Assembly (NCBI GenBank): GCA_902780635.1
Contig: CACZGH010000010.1
Location: 62,001 to 126,000, forward strand
From: an uncultured Prevotellaceae bacterium
GTDB taxonomy: Bacteria; Bacteroidota; Bacteroidia; Bacteroidales; Bacteroidaceae
Reading direction: 5' to 3'
Length of the DNA: 64,000 nt
Positions 29,750 to 38,456 of this stretch are shown piece by piece. The translations under genes were made by a program, and so were the position numbers. The notes below the pieces were generated by a model. It was not told the DNA's origin. It did no database searches and saw nothing but the letters and a program-made list of their open reading frames with translations. Numbering within the stretch: position 1 is the first letter of the stretch; each line of letters begins with the position of its first letter.

Positions 29750-30363
29750 TTAATCTGTTTTAAAGCCAGTTTCACCACCTGCTCCACGGGGAGTTGTGGC
29801 TGTTGTTTAAGGATTTCGATGACCACTTTTGCTGTAGGTGCTGGTGAGAAACCGAGCATGGTGAGGGCGCCGATGGCCTCGTCTCTAACCTCTTTATTAA
29901 CATCAGGTATCTGAGTTTTGGGCACATCCGGCATTTGCTGTGCGAGTGTGCTGTTGGTTATTTTGTCTTTGAGGTCGACGATGATGCGCTGTGCTGTTCT
30001 GAGTCCGATGCCTTTGACGCTTTTCAGAAACTTTTCATTTCCTGTAGCGATGACGTTGCACAATTCGTTGGGTGCGAACGATGAGAGGATCATTCTCGCC
30101 GTATTAGCGCCTACGCCAGAGACTGTGATGAGCATCATATATAGTTCACGCTCTTGTTTTGTGGCGAATCCATATAGTGTAATGGAATCATCTCTTCCAC
30201 CTGTCATAATCGCCTCATAGACAAAAAGTTTGACCTCTTTTTTATCCTGTATGGCCGTAAAAGTATTGAGCGAAATATTGAGTGCATAGCCCACACCGGC
30301 CGCTTCGACAACAGCCAATGCTGGGGTGACCTCAGTCAGTTCGCCCCTGATATATTCTATCAT
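29746..30363 (-). CDS. ruvA: Holliday junction branch migration protein RuvA
   Basis: A 205-residue RuvA, the DNA-binding tetramer subunit that positions RuvB motors on Holliday junctions. The N-terminal OB domain starts [26 protein letters not shown]. Two helix-hairpin-helix motifs follow ([17 protein letters not shown] and [22 protein letters not shown]), and the C-terminal RuvB-binding three-helix domain is [28 protein letters not shown]. Length is normal. The 4-bp overlap with sprA downstream is a recurring Bacteroidetes arrangement. A 14-bp palindrome lies 13 bp upstream of the start. Confidence 0.97.
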   Translation of the reverse strand: MIEYIRGELTEVTPALAVVEAAGVGYALNISLNTFTAIQDKKEVKLFVYEAIMTGGRDDSITLYGFATKQERELYMMLITVSGVGANTARMILSSFAPNELCNVIATGNEKFLKSVKGIGLRTAQRIIVDLKDKITNSTLAQQMPDVPKTQIPDVNKEVRDEAIGALTMLGFSPAPTAKVVIEILKQQPQLPVEQVVKLALKQIK

Positions 30364-30375
30364 TTTCGTTTATTT

Positions 30376-30389
30376 TTGTATATATACAA
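30376..30389. promoter_or_regulatory. 14-bp palindrome upstream of ruvA
   Basis: TTGTATA/TATACAA, a perfect palindrome 13 bp before the ruvA start in the 73-bp gap after a C10 protease gene. It could be an operator or part of the ruvA promoter. No other evidence. Confidence 0.35.
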
Positions 30390-30436
30390 TAAAATAACGC
30401 AAGTATCGTCTGCTTATTGTATAAGAGTGAGATGTT

Positions 30437-32755
30437 TTATTTTCCAAGTATGATGTCAACGATACCTAATACGTCAGAAATATCTATCACACCGTCATTG
30501 GTGACATCCGCATTATCTTGGACAAAACCCTCTGAAGGTTTTCCAAGGATGTAATCGACCGTCAAGAGCACGTCAGAGACATCCACAAGTCCGTCATTGT
30601 TGGCATCACCTCTAAGAAGTTCGCTTCCGACAGTGAAGAAATAGACATCTCCGAGCCATTGTGTTTGTTCGTTCTGATGGTCAGTATAGTTGAGGAAAGA
30701 AACGAAATATTCCACGCCCGTCTCCAGTCCACCAAACTCGAACGAGATGTTGGCAGTCTCATCTTTGGCGATATTGAGATACCCCGACTTAGTGGAATCG
30801 ATGCTATATCCACCTGGATATTTGAAAAGATAACAGATTATGGGCATATAGTAACTGTCGGAACCGGTATTTTTGACACTTAGACAGACTTTGGATACAG
30901 GTCTGGCGTCGATGTCGCACCCGACGACTTCCAATTGAGTAGAGGCAGTAGGCAAGTCTTTGATATCAAGCTGCAACTGCCCCACCACATTTTTCCCTTT
31001 TTCGTCGGTGCAAACCCACACATACCAGGTGCCTGTAGACGAAGGTGTGAAGTACAGGCTTACTTCCTCAGAGGCGTCTTCCTCGACGACGATATTTGTT
31101 TTATTGATACAAACGCCTTTTCTGCTACTGTTTTTTGTAGCGAAGAGATATAACATTCCGTTAAACTCATCTCCAGAGTTGACGACAGTCAGTTTGATTT
31201 CCTGAGGCAGACTGACCACTTTGTTGCTCACACACTCTATGCCAGAAAAAGAGAGGTTGGGCTGGGGGTGTGTCTCTGAGGAGATGATATTGTTCCCACT
31301 CATCGTCACCTGTATATAAGTCTTGAAATCACCTGACACACGATACCAGTCGTTGTTGACGAGCCTGCTGTAAGGGTAGAATCTGTAGGTGCCATCGGGC
31401 AAATCCAATTGATTGATATCCACATATGCTCCATAAATATATAGAGGTGCTATCGAGTTACTTTTCGTTGCGAAATGAAAAGATCCCGTCTGGTCGTCCA
31501 CATCCTGATATATGAACCCATATTCAAAGTTGCCTTCCAACCCTGTACGATTGGAGAACGAAGCATGCAACGTATAGCCATCTGCATAGAAACTCTCCAG
31601 TGTCAGTGCTCTCATCTCATCATTGCTCCCTGTTGGCGGTTGTATGCCAACGATGGCTCCCTGACTCATGGCGTATCCGTCGTTTGTTCCACTACTTCCT
31701 GCGCCTCCCCCCTCCGGGTTCATGACAGAGAGTCGGAAGAAACCGTCGAGGTATCCCCCCCATCCCCAGTTGACATGATAAAACCCTCTTCCGTCATATC
31801 CATCACAGATGAAAGCGTGTCCTCCCCCTGTTGCCGATCCGCTATAAATCACGGGGCGTCCCTGTTTTAGCTCGTTGTAAATCAGTTCATCCCAAGTTTC
31901 TGCTGTATAGTCACTACGCATCAGACTGCGACTATTGATGTCGTATCCGAAGTAAGAACGAAACGCCTTAGGCATGTAATCGCAAGTGGCTCCAGAACCA
32001 CCCGTCCCATAGTTCATCCACACTGATTGTCCACAATACCGCATGAGGCTAGCCACTGCGTTCTGTTGTTGTTCAGTCTCTTCTCCCACATATTTATCAA
32101 CCATATTCTCCCAATCGAACTGACATGCTGATAATGCGCCCAATTCTCCGATCGTAGTATTAGGAGTATACGCAGGAATTTCTACAGAGAAAGTTTGTGG
32201 CCAACGATGATAATACATGACCTGAGCCATGGCGGTGGCGACGCATCCTGTCAGGCAATAGTCATCGCCGATTTTTGGGCATTGCAAGTTGTATGCACCA
32301 CCCTTTCCGTTAGAGGAGCCTTGGTTCCACTTGGTTTTGATCATAGTGGCGATAGCCTGACGTGCTGGTGCTTTCCATGGCTTGGCCGATAGTTTTCCAT
32401 TCTGAAGGGATTGGATTTGTTGCTCATACCCATTCAGCCACGCCCTCATATTGTCAGGCATTCTCTCTTCGTCGAACTCTTCTCCCTCCACGTACCCCAG
32501 AATAGGTATTGTACGCTCATCCCCTGACACAATCACGAAGCCCTGATGATTTTCCCCATTAAATATGTAATAAGGTGCATATGTACTAGAAGAGTTGCCT
32601 GCCATCATCTTCCGTGTCACGGCATGAGTGCTCCATCCCATCTGCCTCATAAAAGTGACGGCATGATCCTGTGCTTTTTTTTGTGTCACCGTCTGTGCTG
32701 TCATGACGGCAGCGGTGAGGAAAAGGAGAACGACCAGTCCCGCTCTTCTATACAT
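30437..32755 (-). CDS. C10 (streptopain-family) protease with dockerin-like tail
   Basis: A 772-residue exported cysteine protease. I start at the Met (32755) opening MYRRAGLVVLLFLTAAVMTAQ; the frame is open to 32770, overlapping the previous gene. A Spi-like propeptide comes first (GFVIVSGDERTIPILGY). The peptidase C10 domain has catalytic Cys171 in CLTGCVATAMAQV, His313 in GGGHAFICDGYDG and the NWGWGG motif near 329-334. Beta-sandwich domains fill about 380-710. The C-terminal about 57 residues are two dockerin-like Ca-binding repeats (DANNDGLVDVSD and DVTNDGVIDISD). Third gene of the arabinofuranosidase-protease unit, 4 bp after its paralogue. Probably a surface or secreted protease; target unknown. 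Confidence 0.9.
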   Translation of the reverse strand: MYRRAGLVVLLFLTAAVMTAQTVTQKKAQDHAVTFMRQMGWSTHAVTRKMMAGNSSSTYAPYYIFNGENHQGFVIVSGDERTIPILGYVEGEEFDEERMPDNMRAWLNGYEQQIQSLQNGKLSAKPWKAPARQAIATMIKTKWNQGSSNGKGGAYNLQCPKIGDDYCLTGCVATAMAQVMYYHRWPQTFSVEIPAYTPNTTIGELGALSACQFDWENMVDKYVGEETEQQQNAVASLMRYCGQSVWMNYGTGGSGATCDYMPKAFRSYFGYDINSRSLMRSDYTAETWDELIYNELKQGRPVIYSGSATGGGHAFICDGYDGRGFYHVNWGWGGYLDGFFRLSVMNPEGGGAGSSGTNDGYAMSQGAIVGIQPPTGSNDEMRALTLESFYADGYTLHASFSNRTGLEGNFEYGFIYQDVDDQTGSFHFATKSNSIAPLYIYGAYVDINQLDLPDGTYRFYPYSRLVNNDWYRVSGDFKTYIQVTMSGNNIISSETHPQPNLSFSGIECVSNKVVSLPQEIKLTVVNSGDEFNGMLYLFATKNSSRKGVCINKTNIVVEEDASEEVSLYFTPSSTGTWYVWVCTDEKGKNVVGQLQLDIKDLPTASTQLEVVGCDIDARPVSKVCLSVKNTGSDSYYMPIICYLFKYPGGYSIDSTKSGYLNIAKDETANISFEFGGLETGVEYFVSFLNYTDHQNEQTQWLGDVYFFTVGSELLRGDANNDGLVDVSDVLLTVDYILGKPSEGFVQDNADVTNDGVIDISDVLGIVDIILGK

Positions 32756-32759
32756 AGTA

Positions 32760-35102
32760 TTAAGGTTCATAGTATCTCAATTTATTTTTACCGAGTATAG
32801 CATCTACAATATTCAACACATCCGAGATGTCGATAATGTTGTCAACGTTCCAGTCAGCAGCTTTCGTCATAAACGTCGTGTTCTCACGCCCTAAGATATG
32901 ATCTACAGTCATCAACACATCCGTAATATCAACCTTTCCATTGTCATCGACATCTCCCAAAAGTCCTGAATGGTTCATCCAGAACGGAGTTGTTCCTATT
33001 CTCTTTATTTCGTCAGACTGATGAGATACATATTCATACAAAAGAGCCTGATAATGCTTTCCATACACGAGGTCATCAAAATAGAAGGTCGTCTGCACAT
33101 TCTCAGCCACCGCTATGTTCATGTTCGCTGTCTCAGAATAACCAACATACTCGTTGTCATTGACAGAATAAATCATGCATTTCAGCGGTCTGAAGTAGCC
33201 GTCTTTTCCATTGTTTTTCACTTTCACAGTGACGGCCGTGCGCTGTGGATAAGCGTTGACGTGGCATTCTGTCATTTCGAGTTTAGTCTCCTCTGTCGGC
33301 AAAGCCCTGATAGTGATTTTTATCCTTTTGGCGATACCTTTCCCATTCTCATCCGTATCTGCCCATAAATACCATGTGCCGGTGGCATCGGGAGTGAAAT
33401 AGAGACATGTCTCTCCCGTTCCATTTTTGTTAACAAACAGTCCTGTCTTGTTGACATATTCCCCTTTGGTGGTCGTTCTCGACGCAAAAAGATAAATGAT
33501 GTCATTGAATTCCTCTCCTGTGTTCGTCACAGTGACTTTCACCTCCTGCACCATATTGACAACCTTATTCCCTGTACACTCTAAGGAGCTGATTGTCAAA
33601 TTGGATTTTGGATGCTTCGTAATCGTCTTGACAACTCCTCCGCTGATGGTCACTTCCAAATAGAAATTATAATTCCCGTTGACAAAACATGTAGAACTGG
33701 TAGAAAGCTTGCTATAAGGGTAGAAACGATAGACCCCGTTGGATAAATTCAAGGATGTGACATCAAAATAAAATGTTTTCTGCGACATATTATTAAATGT
33801 GGCAGTAGTTTTTTTCGTCTTGTATTGTCCACTGTTATCATTGGCGAGATGGTACTGGAATCCATACTCAAAGGTGCCTGCCGCACCTGTCTGATTGACG
33901 AACAGCGCATAGAGTTTGGTGGAATAATACGTGATGTAATCGACATGCAATGCCCTCAGGTCTTCCGTTTCCTCAGTTGCAGGTTGTATCCCAACCACAG
34001 CGCCCTGATCTATTGTAAATCCATCATTTGTGCCAGCATACCCTTCCCCACCTTGGTATGGATTGAGTGCCGTAAAGGCATAATAACCGTTGTATCTACC
34101 CTCGGCGCCCCAGTTGAAGTGGTATAATCCATTGTTGTCACATCCGTCACAAATGAAAGAATGCCCATACATGGAAGAGACTCCTTTATAAATGACAGGC
34201 CTTCCCTCCAGAATTTCATTATAAATCAAACTATCCCAATCGTCGGCTGAATAGTCATTTCGAAAGACGAACCGAGTGTTGATGTCGTATCCGAAATAAG
34301 TTTTCATGGCTTGTGGGATATTAACAGTGGATGCTCCTGAGCTACCTGTCCCATAATTCATCTCCACGGCCTGCCCACAATATCTCATGAGCCAACCAAC
34401 GGCATCGTTCTCCTCTTGCGTCTCCGTCCCTTCATAATTATCTCTCATGTGAACCCAGTCGAATTCTCTCACGGGGAGTTCTGGCAAGGCACCCACTTTA
34501 CTATTAGGAGTGTACTTAGGGATTGGTTGAGCTGACTTCTGCGGCCATTGGAAATAATTCATCACCTGTGCCATGGCTGTTGCCACACATCCTGTATAAC
34601 AATAAACACTGTTGATCGTAGGGCATTTTCTGTTGTATGCCCTACCCGTCTTACTAGCGACCCCTTGCCCCCATTTTGTTGTCAGTAGCGGCAAGACAGC
34701 CTTATGCTGGGAGATCTTGAGAGGCATGCTTTTAATTGTTCCCCTCTTCACTGCCATGATTTGGTTGGCGCATCCCTTGAGCCATGCCCTCATATTGTCA
34801 GGCATTTCACGCTCATCAAAAAAGCCATCCTCCGAATATCCTAGAATCGAAATGGCACGTTCGTCACCCGAGACAATCACAAACCCTTGATTCTGTCCGT
34901 TATTGAACACATACAGAGGTGTCTGCCCACTCATGCTGTCTCGCATGAGCATCTGACAAGAGAGCGACACCTCTTTTTTCCCCATTTTTGCCATCATATC
35001 TGCCGCTCTGAGTTTTGCGGTTTCAGGCGTGACTATCTGCCCCATAGCCATTACTGCGATGAGGAAGAAAGATGCAGTCAGAAGTATTTTTTTTATTTTC
35101 AA
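32760..35102 (-). CDS. C10 protease with dockerin-like tail, variant active-site motif
   Basis: A 780-residue paralogue of the next gene downstream. Signal peptide MKIKKILLTASFFLIAVMAMGQ; propeptide with GFVIVSGDERAISILGY; catalytic Cys172 in CYTGCVATAMAQV; His314 in YGHSFICDGCDNNGLYHFNW. The family's NWGW motif is NWGA here (Ala333), a change near the oxyanion/substrate site seen in neither of the other two C10 proteins of the window. Beta-sandwich repeats follow, then two dockerin-like repeats (DVDDNGKVDITD and DWNVDNIIDISD). Starts 11 bp after the GH127 stop, so very likely one transcript. Active or altered in specificity; sequence alone does not decide. Confidence 0.88.
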   Translation of the reverse strand: MKIKKILLTASFFLIAVMAMGQIVTPETAKLRAADMMAKMGKKEVSLSCQMLMRDSMSGQTPLYVFNNGQNQGFVIVSGDERAISILGYSEDGFFDEREMPDNMRAWLKGCANQIMAVKRGTIKSMPLKISQHKAVLPLLTTKWGQGVASKTGRAYNRKCPTINSVYCYTGCVATAMAQVMNYFQWPQKSAQPIPKYTPNSKVGALPELPVREFDWVHMRDNYEGTETQEENDAVGWLMRYCGQAVEMNYGTGSSGASTVNIPQAMKTYFGYDINTRFVFRNDYSADDWDSLIYNEILEGRPVIYKGVSSMYGHSFICDGCDNNGLYHFNWGAEGRYNGYYAFTALNPYQGGEGYAGTNDGFTIDQGAVVGIQPATEETEDLRALHVDYITYYSTKLYALFVNQTGAAGTFEYGFQYHLANDNSGQYKTKKTTATFNNMSQKTFYFDVTSLNLSNGVYRFYPYSKLSTSSTCFVNGNYNFYLEVTISGGVVKTITKHPKSNLTISSLECTGNKVVNMVQEVKVTVTNTGEEFNDIIYLFASRTTTKGEYVNKTGLFVNKNGTGETCLYFTPDATGTWYLWADTDENGKGIAKRIKITIRALPTEETKLEMTECHVNAYPQRTAVTVKVKNNGKDGYFRPLKCMIYSVNDNEYVGYSETANMNIAVAENVQTTFYFDDLVYGKHYQALLYEYVSHQSDEIKRIGTTPFWMNHSGLLGDVDDNGKVDITDVLMTVDHILGRENTTFMTKAADWNVDNIIDISDVLNIVDAILGKNKLRYYEP

Positions 35103-35113
35103 CTGTTGTTATC

Positions 35114-37543
35114 TTATTTAATGATCCATTCAAAGACTCCGGCTGAATTGTCATCAGGCAATGTCACTTCGAGCCGTAGAGACTTCGTTTCTACGGGTTT
35201 GAAATTGACTGTGCATGGTGCACCTTTCTCCGTAGGATACTGATCAGGGCTTTCCACTGGTTGCCACTGTCCATTGTTATCCTGGTATAGTATACGCCAT
35301 GCCTTAGGAACCCTGCATCCGCCCCATGGTCCGTCATCGAACCAATAGACCGTAGCACTTTGTACACTGTTCACCTGTGGCAGTTCATATTGAATCCATT
35401 CTGTGGCAGCTTTCTCTGGCCACCAATGTGTATATGGTACAGAACGGTCGTTTTCGTCTCTTGGCACAAGTCGGTCATTGACCGCCACGAGTGACGGCAG
35501 ACGTTTAGAAGCAGACAGTTTGCTCTCCGAGGCGAGCGTGGCAGGCTGTGCTGGTGTGGTGCTACTGAGGTCTTGTGACAACCACACCCTCATCTTTCCA
35601 CTTCCCCGGTGGCACCATGCATAATATGGGATGAGTGTGAGTTGCACATCGCTGACAGTCAGTTTTCCACCTTTGTTGAAATCGAGTGTCTGAGCATCCG
35701 TCTTTAGCATGACAAGTGGTGTTCCGGCCACCTGTCCGTTTAAGATTTCGAACTGAGGAGTCTGGTTGATTAATGCGCTGGTGATGTCGAAGTTGTTGTC
35801 AGGATGTTCAGCACAATATACGATAGGTCCTCTTTCGATGGCCACCATTCCCCTGTCGGCCTCGACTTTGTAGTTGGCTCTTACTGTGCGTGGCTGCATG
35901 TCGAAATGCATCTTTACCACATCTCCTTTTTTCCATTTTCTGTCGATGGTGAGATATCCGTCAGAAGAAATATTCACCTCGACGGGTGTGCCATTGACGG
36001 TGCATGAGGCACCGAGTCGTTTGTTGTCGGTATACTGATAGAGGTTGGAAGGCACCACTTGATTTCGCACCCATCCCGGTATACGTATTTTCATGGCGAA
36101 CTGTCCGGCCTGGTTTTTGTCCACACGAATATTGATGTCTCCGTCCCATGGGTAATCAGTGGTTTGCGACAATGCGACACTCTTCCCCCCTACTTGCAAG
36201 TTGGTGTTATTGGAAAGGAAAAGGTTGACATAAACCTGTCTGTCTTTCACGGCATAGACATATCCAGGAAGAGAAGGTATGAACCGGCAGATGTTTGAGG
36301 GGCAACAAGCACATCCAAACCATGCCTGTCGCTGGTGTTGTCCCATTGACTCCAGCGGGTTGGGATAGAAGAAAGCGCCCCCATCGAGAGAGACACCGCT
36401 GATGAGGCCATTGTAAAGCGTACGTTCGAGCACATCAAAGTATTTGGCCTCACCGTGTAGTAAGAAGAGTCTATAGTTGACATATACATTTCCGATGGCC
36501 GCACAAGTCTCACAGTAAGCGCTCATGTTGGGCAACTCATAATTTTTTCCGAAAGCCTCACCATTGCTGGTAGCTCCGATGCCACCTGTGATATAAAGTT
36601 TTTTTGTCACGATATTATCCCATATGGCATCGATGGCGTGTATATAATTTTGGTCTCCTGTGAGAGCAGCCACATCCGCCATTCCGGCATACATATATGC
36701 CGCCCTTACCGCATGTCCTACGGCCTCATCCTGTTGTACGACAGGCTTGTGCGCTTGCGAGTATTCATGCACGATGGTGGTTTTTCCCCTCATATCAAGG
36801 AAGAATTTTGCCTCATCGAGGTATTTTTTGTCGCCTGTGACGAGGTATAGTTTGGCTAGAGCCATCTCTGCTATCTGATGTCCCGGCACGACACAAGCCT
36901 GTCCTGCATTGGGTCCCACCTCACGCACGACGCAGTCGGCATATCTGATGGCGATGTCGAGGAATTTTCGGCTTCCTGTGGCCTGATAGTGAGCAATGGC
37001 CCCTTCCACCATGTGTCCGAGGTTGTAGAGTTCGTGGCTCAAATCCTCTTCTTTTGACCAACGTTTGTCCCCCGCCCACTCATGAGGGTTTTGTGGATTT
37101 TGTGTGCGTGATGTGTAGAGATAACCATCGGGTTCCTGTGCTGCAGCGATGATGTTGAGCACACTGTCGATATAAGCTTTCAGCTTTTTGTCAGGATATG
37201 TCTGTAATAGATACGAGGCACCCTCAATGGTCTTGTAAGGGTCAGTATCATCAAATGACAAGCCTCCCACTTTAAAAGTTTTAGAGGGATCCTTCAGGTG
37301 TATGGCTGCATTTTCGAAATTGGTGTATCGGCCGGTCTCCTCACATTTAGAGAAAGCCAGTGGTATGGTGGTTTTTCGGCTGGCTTCCAGACGTTGCCCC
37401 CAGAAGGTGCCAGGTGTGACTTTCACAGCTGTGAAAGGGACAGGAGAGATGGGATATCCAGCCTGAGTATGAGTTTTTTGTGCTGAAGCCGTCATTAGAC
37501 ATCCAACGGTCAAAGATAAAATGATAGTAGCAGTTTTTTTCAT
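35114..37543 (-). CDS. GH127/GH146-type beta-L-arabinofuranosidase
   Basis: An 809-residue exported glycosidase (start at the Met of MKKTATIILSLTVGCLMTASAQ; four codons upstream are also open). The (alpha/alpha)6 barrel has the zinc-cysteine active site of this family: E345 and C347 in YCETCAAIGNVYVNYRL, and C411, C413 and C414 in WFGCACCPSN. One cysteine acts as nucleophile in characterised members. Beta-sandwich domains follow the barrel, and the C-terminal about 140 residues look like a discoidin/F5-8C-type carbohydrate-binding domain (ATEWIQYELPQVNSVQSATVYWFD). It would release beta-linked L-arabinofuranose from arabinan side chains, extensin or arabinogalactan proteins. First gene of a unit with two C10 proteases. 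Confidence 0.92.
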   Translation of the reverse strand: MKKTATIILSLTVGCLMTASAQKTHTQAGYPISPVPFTAVKVTPGTFWGQRLEASRKTTIPLAFSKCEETGRYTNFENAAIHLKDPSKTFKVGGLSFDDTDPYKTIEGASYLLQTYPDKKLKAYIDSVLNIIAAAQEPDGYLYTSRTQNPQNPHEWAGDKRWSKEEDLSHELYNLGHMVEGAIAHYQATGSRKFLDIAIRYADCVVREVGPNAGQACVVPGHQIAEMALAKLYLVTGDKKYLDEAKFFLDMRGKTTIVHEYSQAHKPVVQQDEAVGHAVRAAYMYAGMADVAALTGDQNYIHAIDAIWDNIVTKKLYITGGIGATSNGEAFGKNYELPNMSAYCETCAAIGNVYVNYRLFLLHGEAKYFDVLERTLYNGLISGVSLDGGAFFYPNPLESMGQHQRQAWFGCACCPSNICRFIPSLPGYVYAVKDRQVYVNLFLSNNTNLQVGGKSVALSQTTDYPWDGDINIRVDKNQAGQFAMKIRIPGWVRNQVVPSNLYQYTDNKRLGASCTVNGTPVEVNISSDGYLTIDRKWKKGDVVKMHFDMQPRTVRANYKVEADRGMVAIERGPIVYCAEHPDNNFDITSALINQTPQFEILNGQVAGTPLVMLKTDAQTLDFNKGGKLTVSDVQLTLIPYYAWCHRGSGKMRVWLSQDLSSTTPAQPATLASESKLSASKRLPSLVAVNDRLVPRDENDRSVPYTHWWPEKAATEWIQYELPQVNSVQSATVYWFDDGPWGGCRVPKAWRILYQDNNGQWQPVESPDQYPTEKGAPCTVNFKPVETKSLRLEVTLPDDNSAGVFEWIIK

Positions 37544-37681
37544 CGATAGTATCAATTAGTAGTTCAGACTTTTCCTTCTTTTCAACACGCAAACGCCCTC
37601 TGGTGTTAGGGGTATGGATCTTCTACCAACTGTGCCCACGTGGTGATAAGCAAAATGATAATAATGAGTGTGTAAACATTG

Positions 37682-37689
37682 CAAAATTA
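37682..37689 (-). promoter_or_regulatory. -7 element for the GH127/C10 unit
   Basis: Minus-strand TAATTTTG, consensus, about 140 bp upstream of the GH127 start codon. No clean TTTG at the -33 distance. Confidence 0.45.
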
Positions 37690-37767
37690 GTAAAAAATAT
37701 GAGAAAAATGAGAGTTTTGGCCTTTTTTTGACTTAAATGCTTTTGTTTTTGCTGGAGGATGGAGGAG

Positions 37768-37875
37768 GCTGCAATGATATTGCAGCAGAGATGACAAACT
37801 AAGGGGGTGGGCTGCAATAATATTGCAGCATAGAAGACAAATTGGGGATTGCAGCATAGATGACAAACTGGGGAA
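37768..37875. repeat. Palindrome-bearing repeat, two full copies and one partial
   Basis: Copy 1 (37768-37800) and copy 2 (37811-37842) each begin GCTGCAAT, then RATATTGCAGC, which pairs with the start, and end with an AGAtGACAAAcT-like tail. Copy 3 (37849-37875) keeps only the second arm and tail (TTGCAGCATAGATGACAAACT). Copies 1 and 2 are 43 bp apart. Dyad plus repetition resembles clustered operators, or a decayed REP-like element. Confidence 0.7.
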
Positions 37876-37931
37876 TAAGGACGCAAGATGTAGTACTGAA
37901 ACTTTCAAAAGCAGAGATTTTTATCAAAAGC

Positions 37932-37963
37932 TTTGGCTTTTTTCATATTTAGTTGTAACTTCG
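37932..37963 (+). promoter_or_regulatory. promoter for the small membrane protein/AAA ATPase operon
   Basis: TTTG at 37932-37935, a 20-bp spacer and TAACTTCG at 37956-37963 (one mismatch to TAnnTTTG), 53 bp before the first start codon. Confidence 0.55.
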
Positions 37964-38015
37964 CAGCACGTAAACGCAGACATATCACACCCACCTATGT
38001 CAAGAAAGTAGCGCT

Positions 38016-38456
38016 ATGAGACCCTACAAGCAGATGCGCCTCACCGCCAGTGCTCTGGCGCTCGTTGCTGGCGGCATGATTTATATTCTGGGACGCCCCC
38101 GCACACTGCTGCTCTTTTGGGTCGCCGATCGCATCGGCCTTCGAAGAGCCTTTAACACGCTCCGCGCGACACATCCCTTGGAGGAATGGCCAGAGTGGGC
38201 GGTTTATAGTCTTCCAGGCGGTTTATGGTCACTGTCATATCTTTTACTGGCAGATGTCCTTTGCTCCCGTCTGTCCACTGCGATGAGAGTGTCTCTTGCT
38301 GGAGTCATCCCTTTTCTTGGTGCGCTGTCGGAAGTGTTTCAGAGATTCGGTTGGCTGCCTGGTACATACGACCAGACTGACCTGCTCTTCTATCTTACGC
38401 CTTATCTGATTTACCTTTGCATTCATTTATCCTATCCAACATACAAAAAGACATGA
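38016..38456 (+). CDS. small VanZ-like membrane protein, function unknown
   Basis: A 146-residue integral membrane protein with about four hydrophobic segments (about 8-25, 62-82, 89-106 and 122-138). The pattern, with LPGGLWSLSYLLLADVL and a final DLLFYLTPYLIYL containing an acidic residue at the helix start, resembles VanZ-like proteins, but I do not claim the family firmly. Its stop overlaps the start of the AAA ATPase gene by 4 bp (ATGA), so the two proteins are probably made together and may interact at the membrane. Met1 (38016) or Met7 may be the start. Confidence 0.65.
   Translation: MRPYKQMRLTASALALVAGGMIYILGRPRTLLLFWVADRIGLRRAFNTLRATHPLEEWPEWAVYSLPGGLWSLSYLLLADVLCSRLSTAMRVSLAGVIPFLGALSEVFQRFGWLPGTYDQTDLLFYLTPYLIYLCIHLSYPTYKKT

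Larger units (their letters stand above)
37544..38015. other. 472-bp intergenic region with repeated palindrome
   Basis: No credible gene. It contains a TAATTTTG -7 box on the minus strand (37682-37689) that would give the GH127 unit a leader of about 130 nt, a repeat array (37768-37875) and a plus-strand promoter (37932-37963) for the next operon. The open minus-strand frame across the repeats encodes only repeat-derived Cys/His-rich text. Confidence 0.6.

Noticed and set aside
37768-37875. CRISPR array
   Set aside because: Only two and a half copies with unequal, very short gaps and an internal palindrome; no unique spacers and no cas genes in the window.
37623-37886. An 87-codon minus-strand frame rich in CHLCCN repeats
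   Set aside because: It is the translation of the palindromic repeat array; repetition in the DNA explains the Cys/His pattern, and there is no sensible start context.
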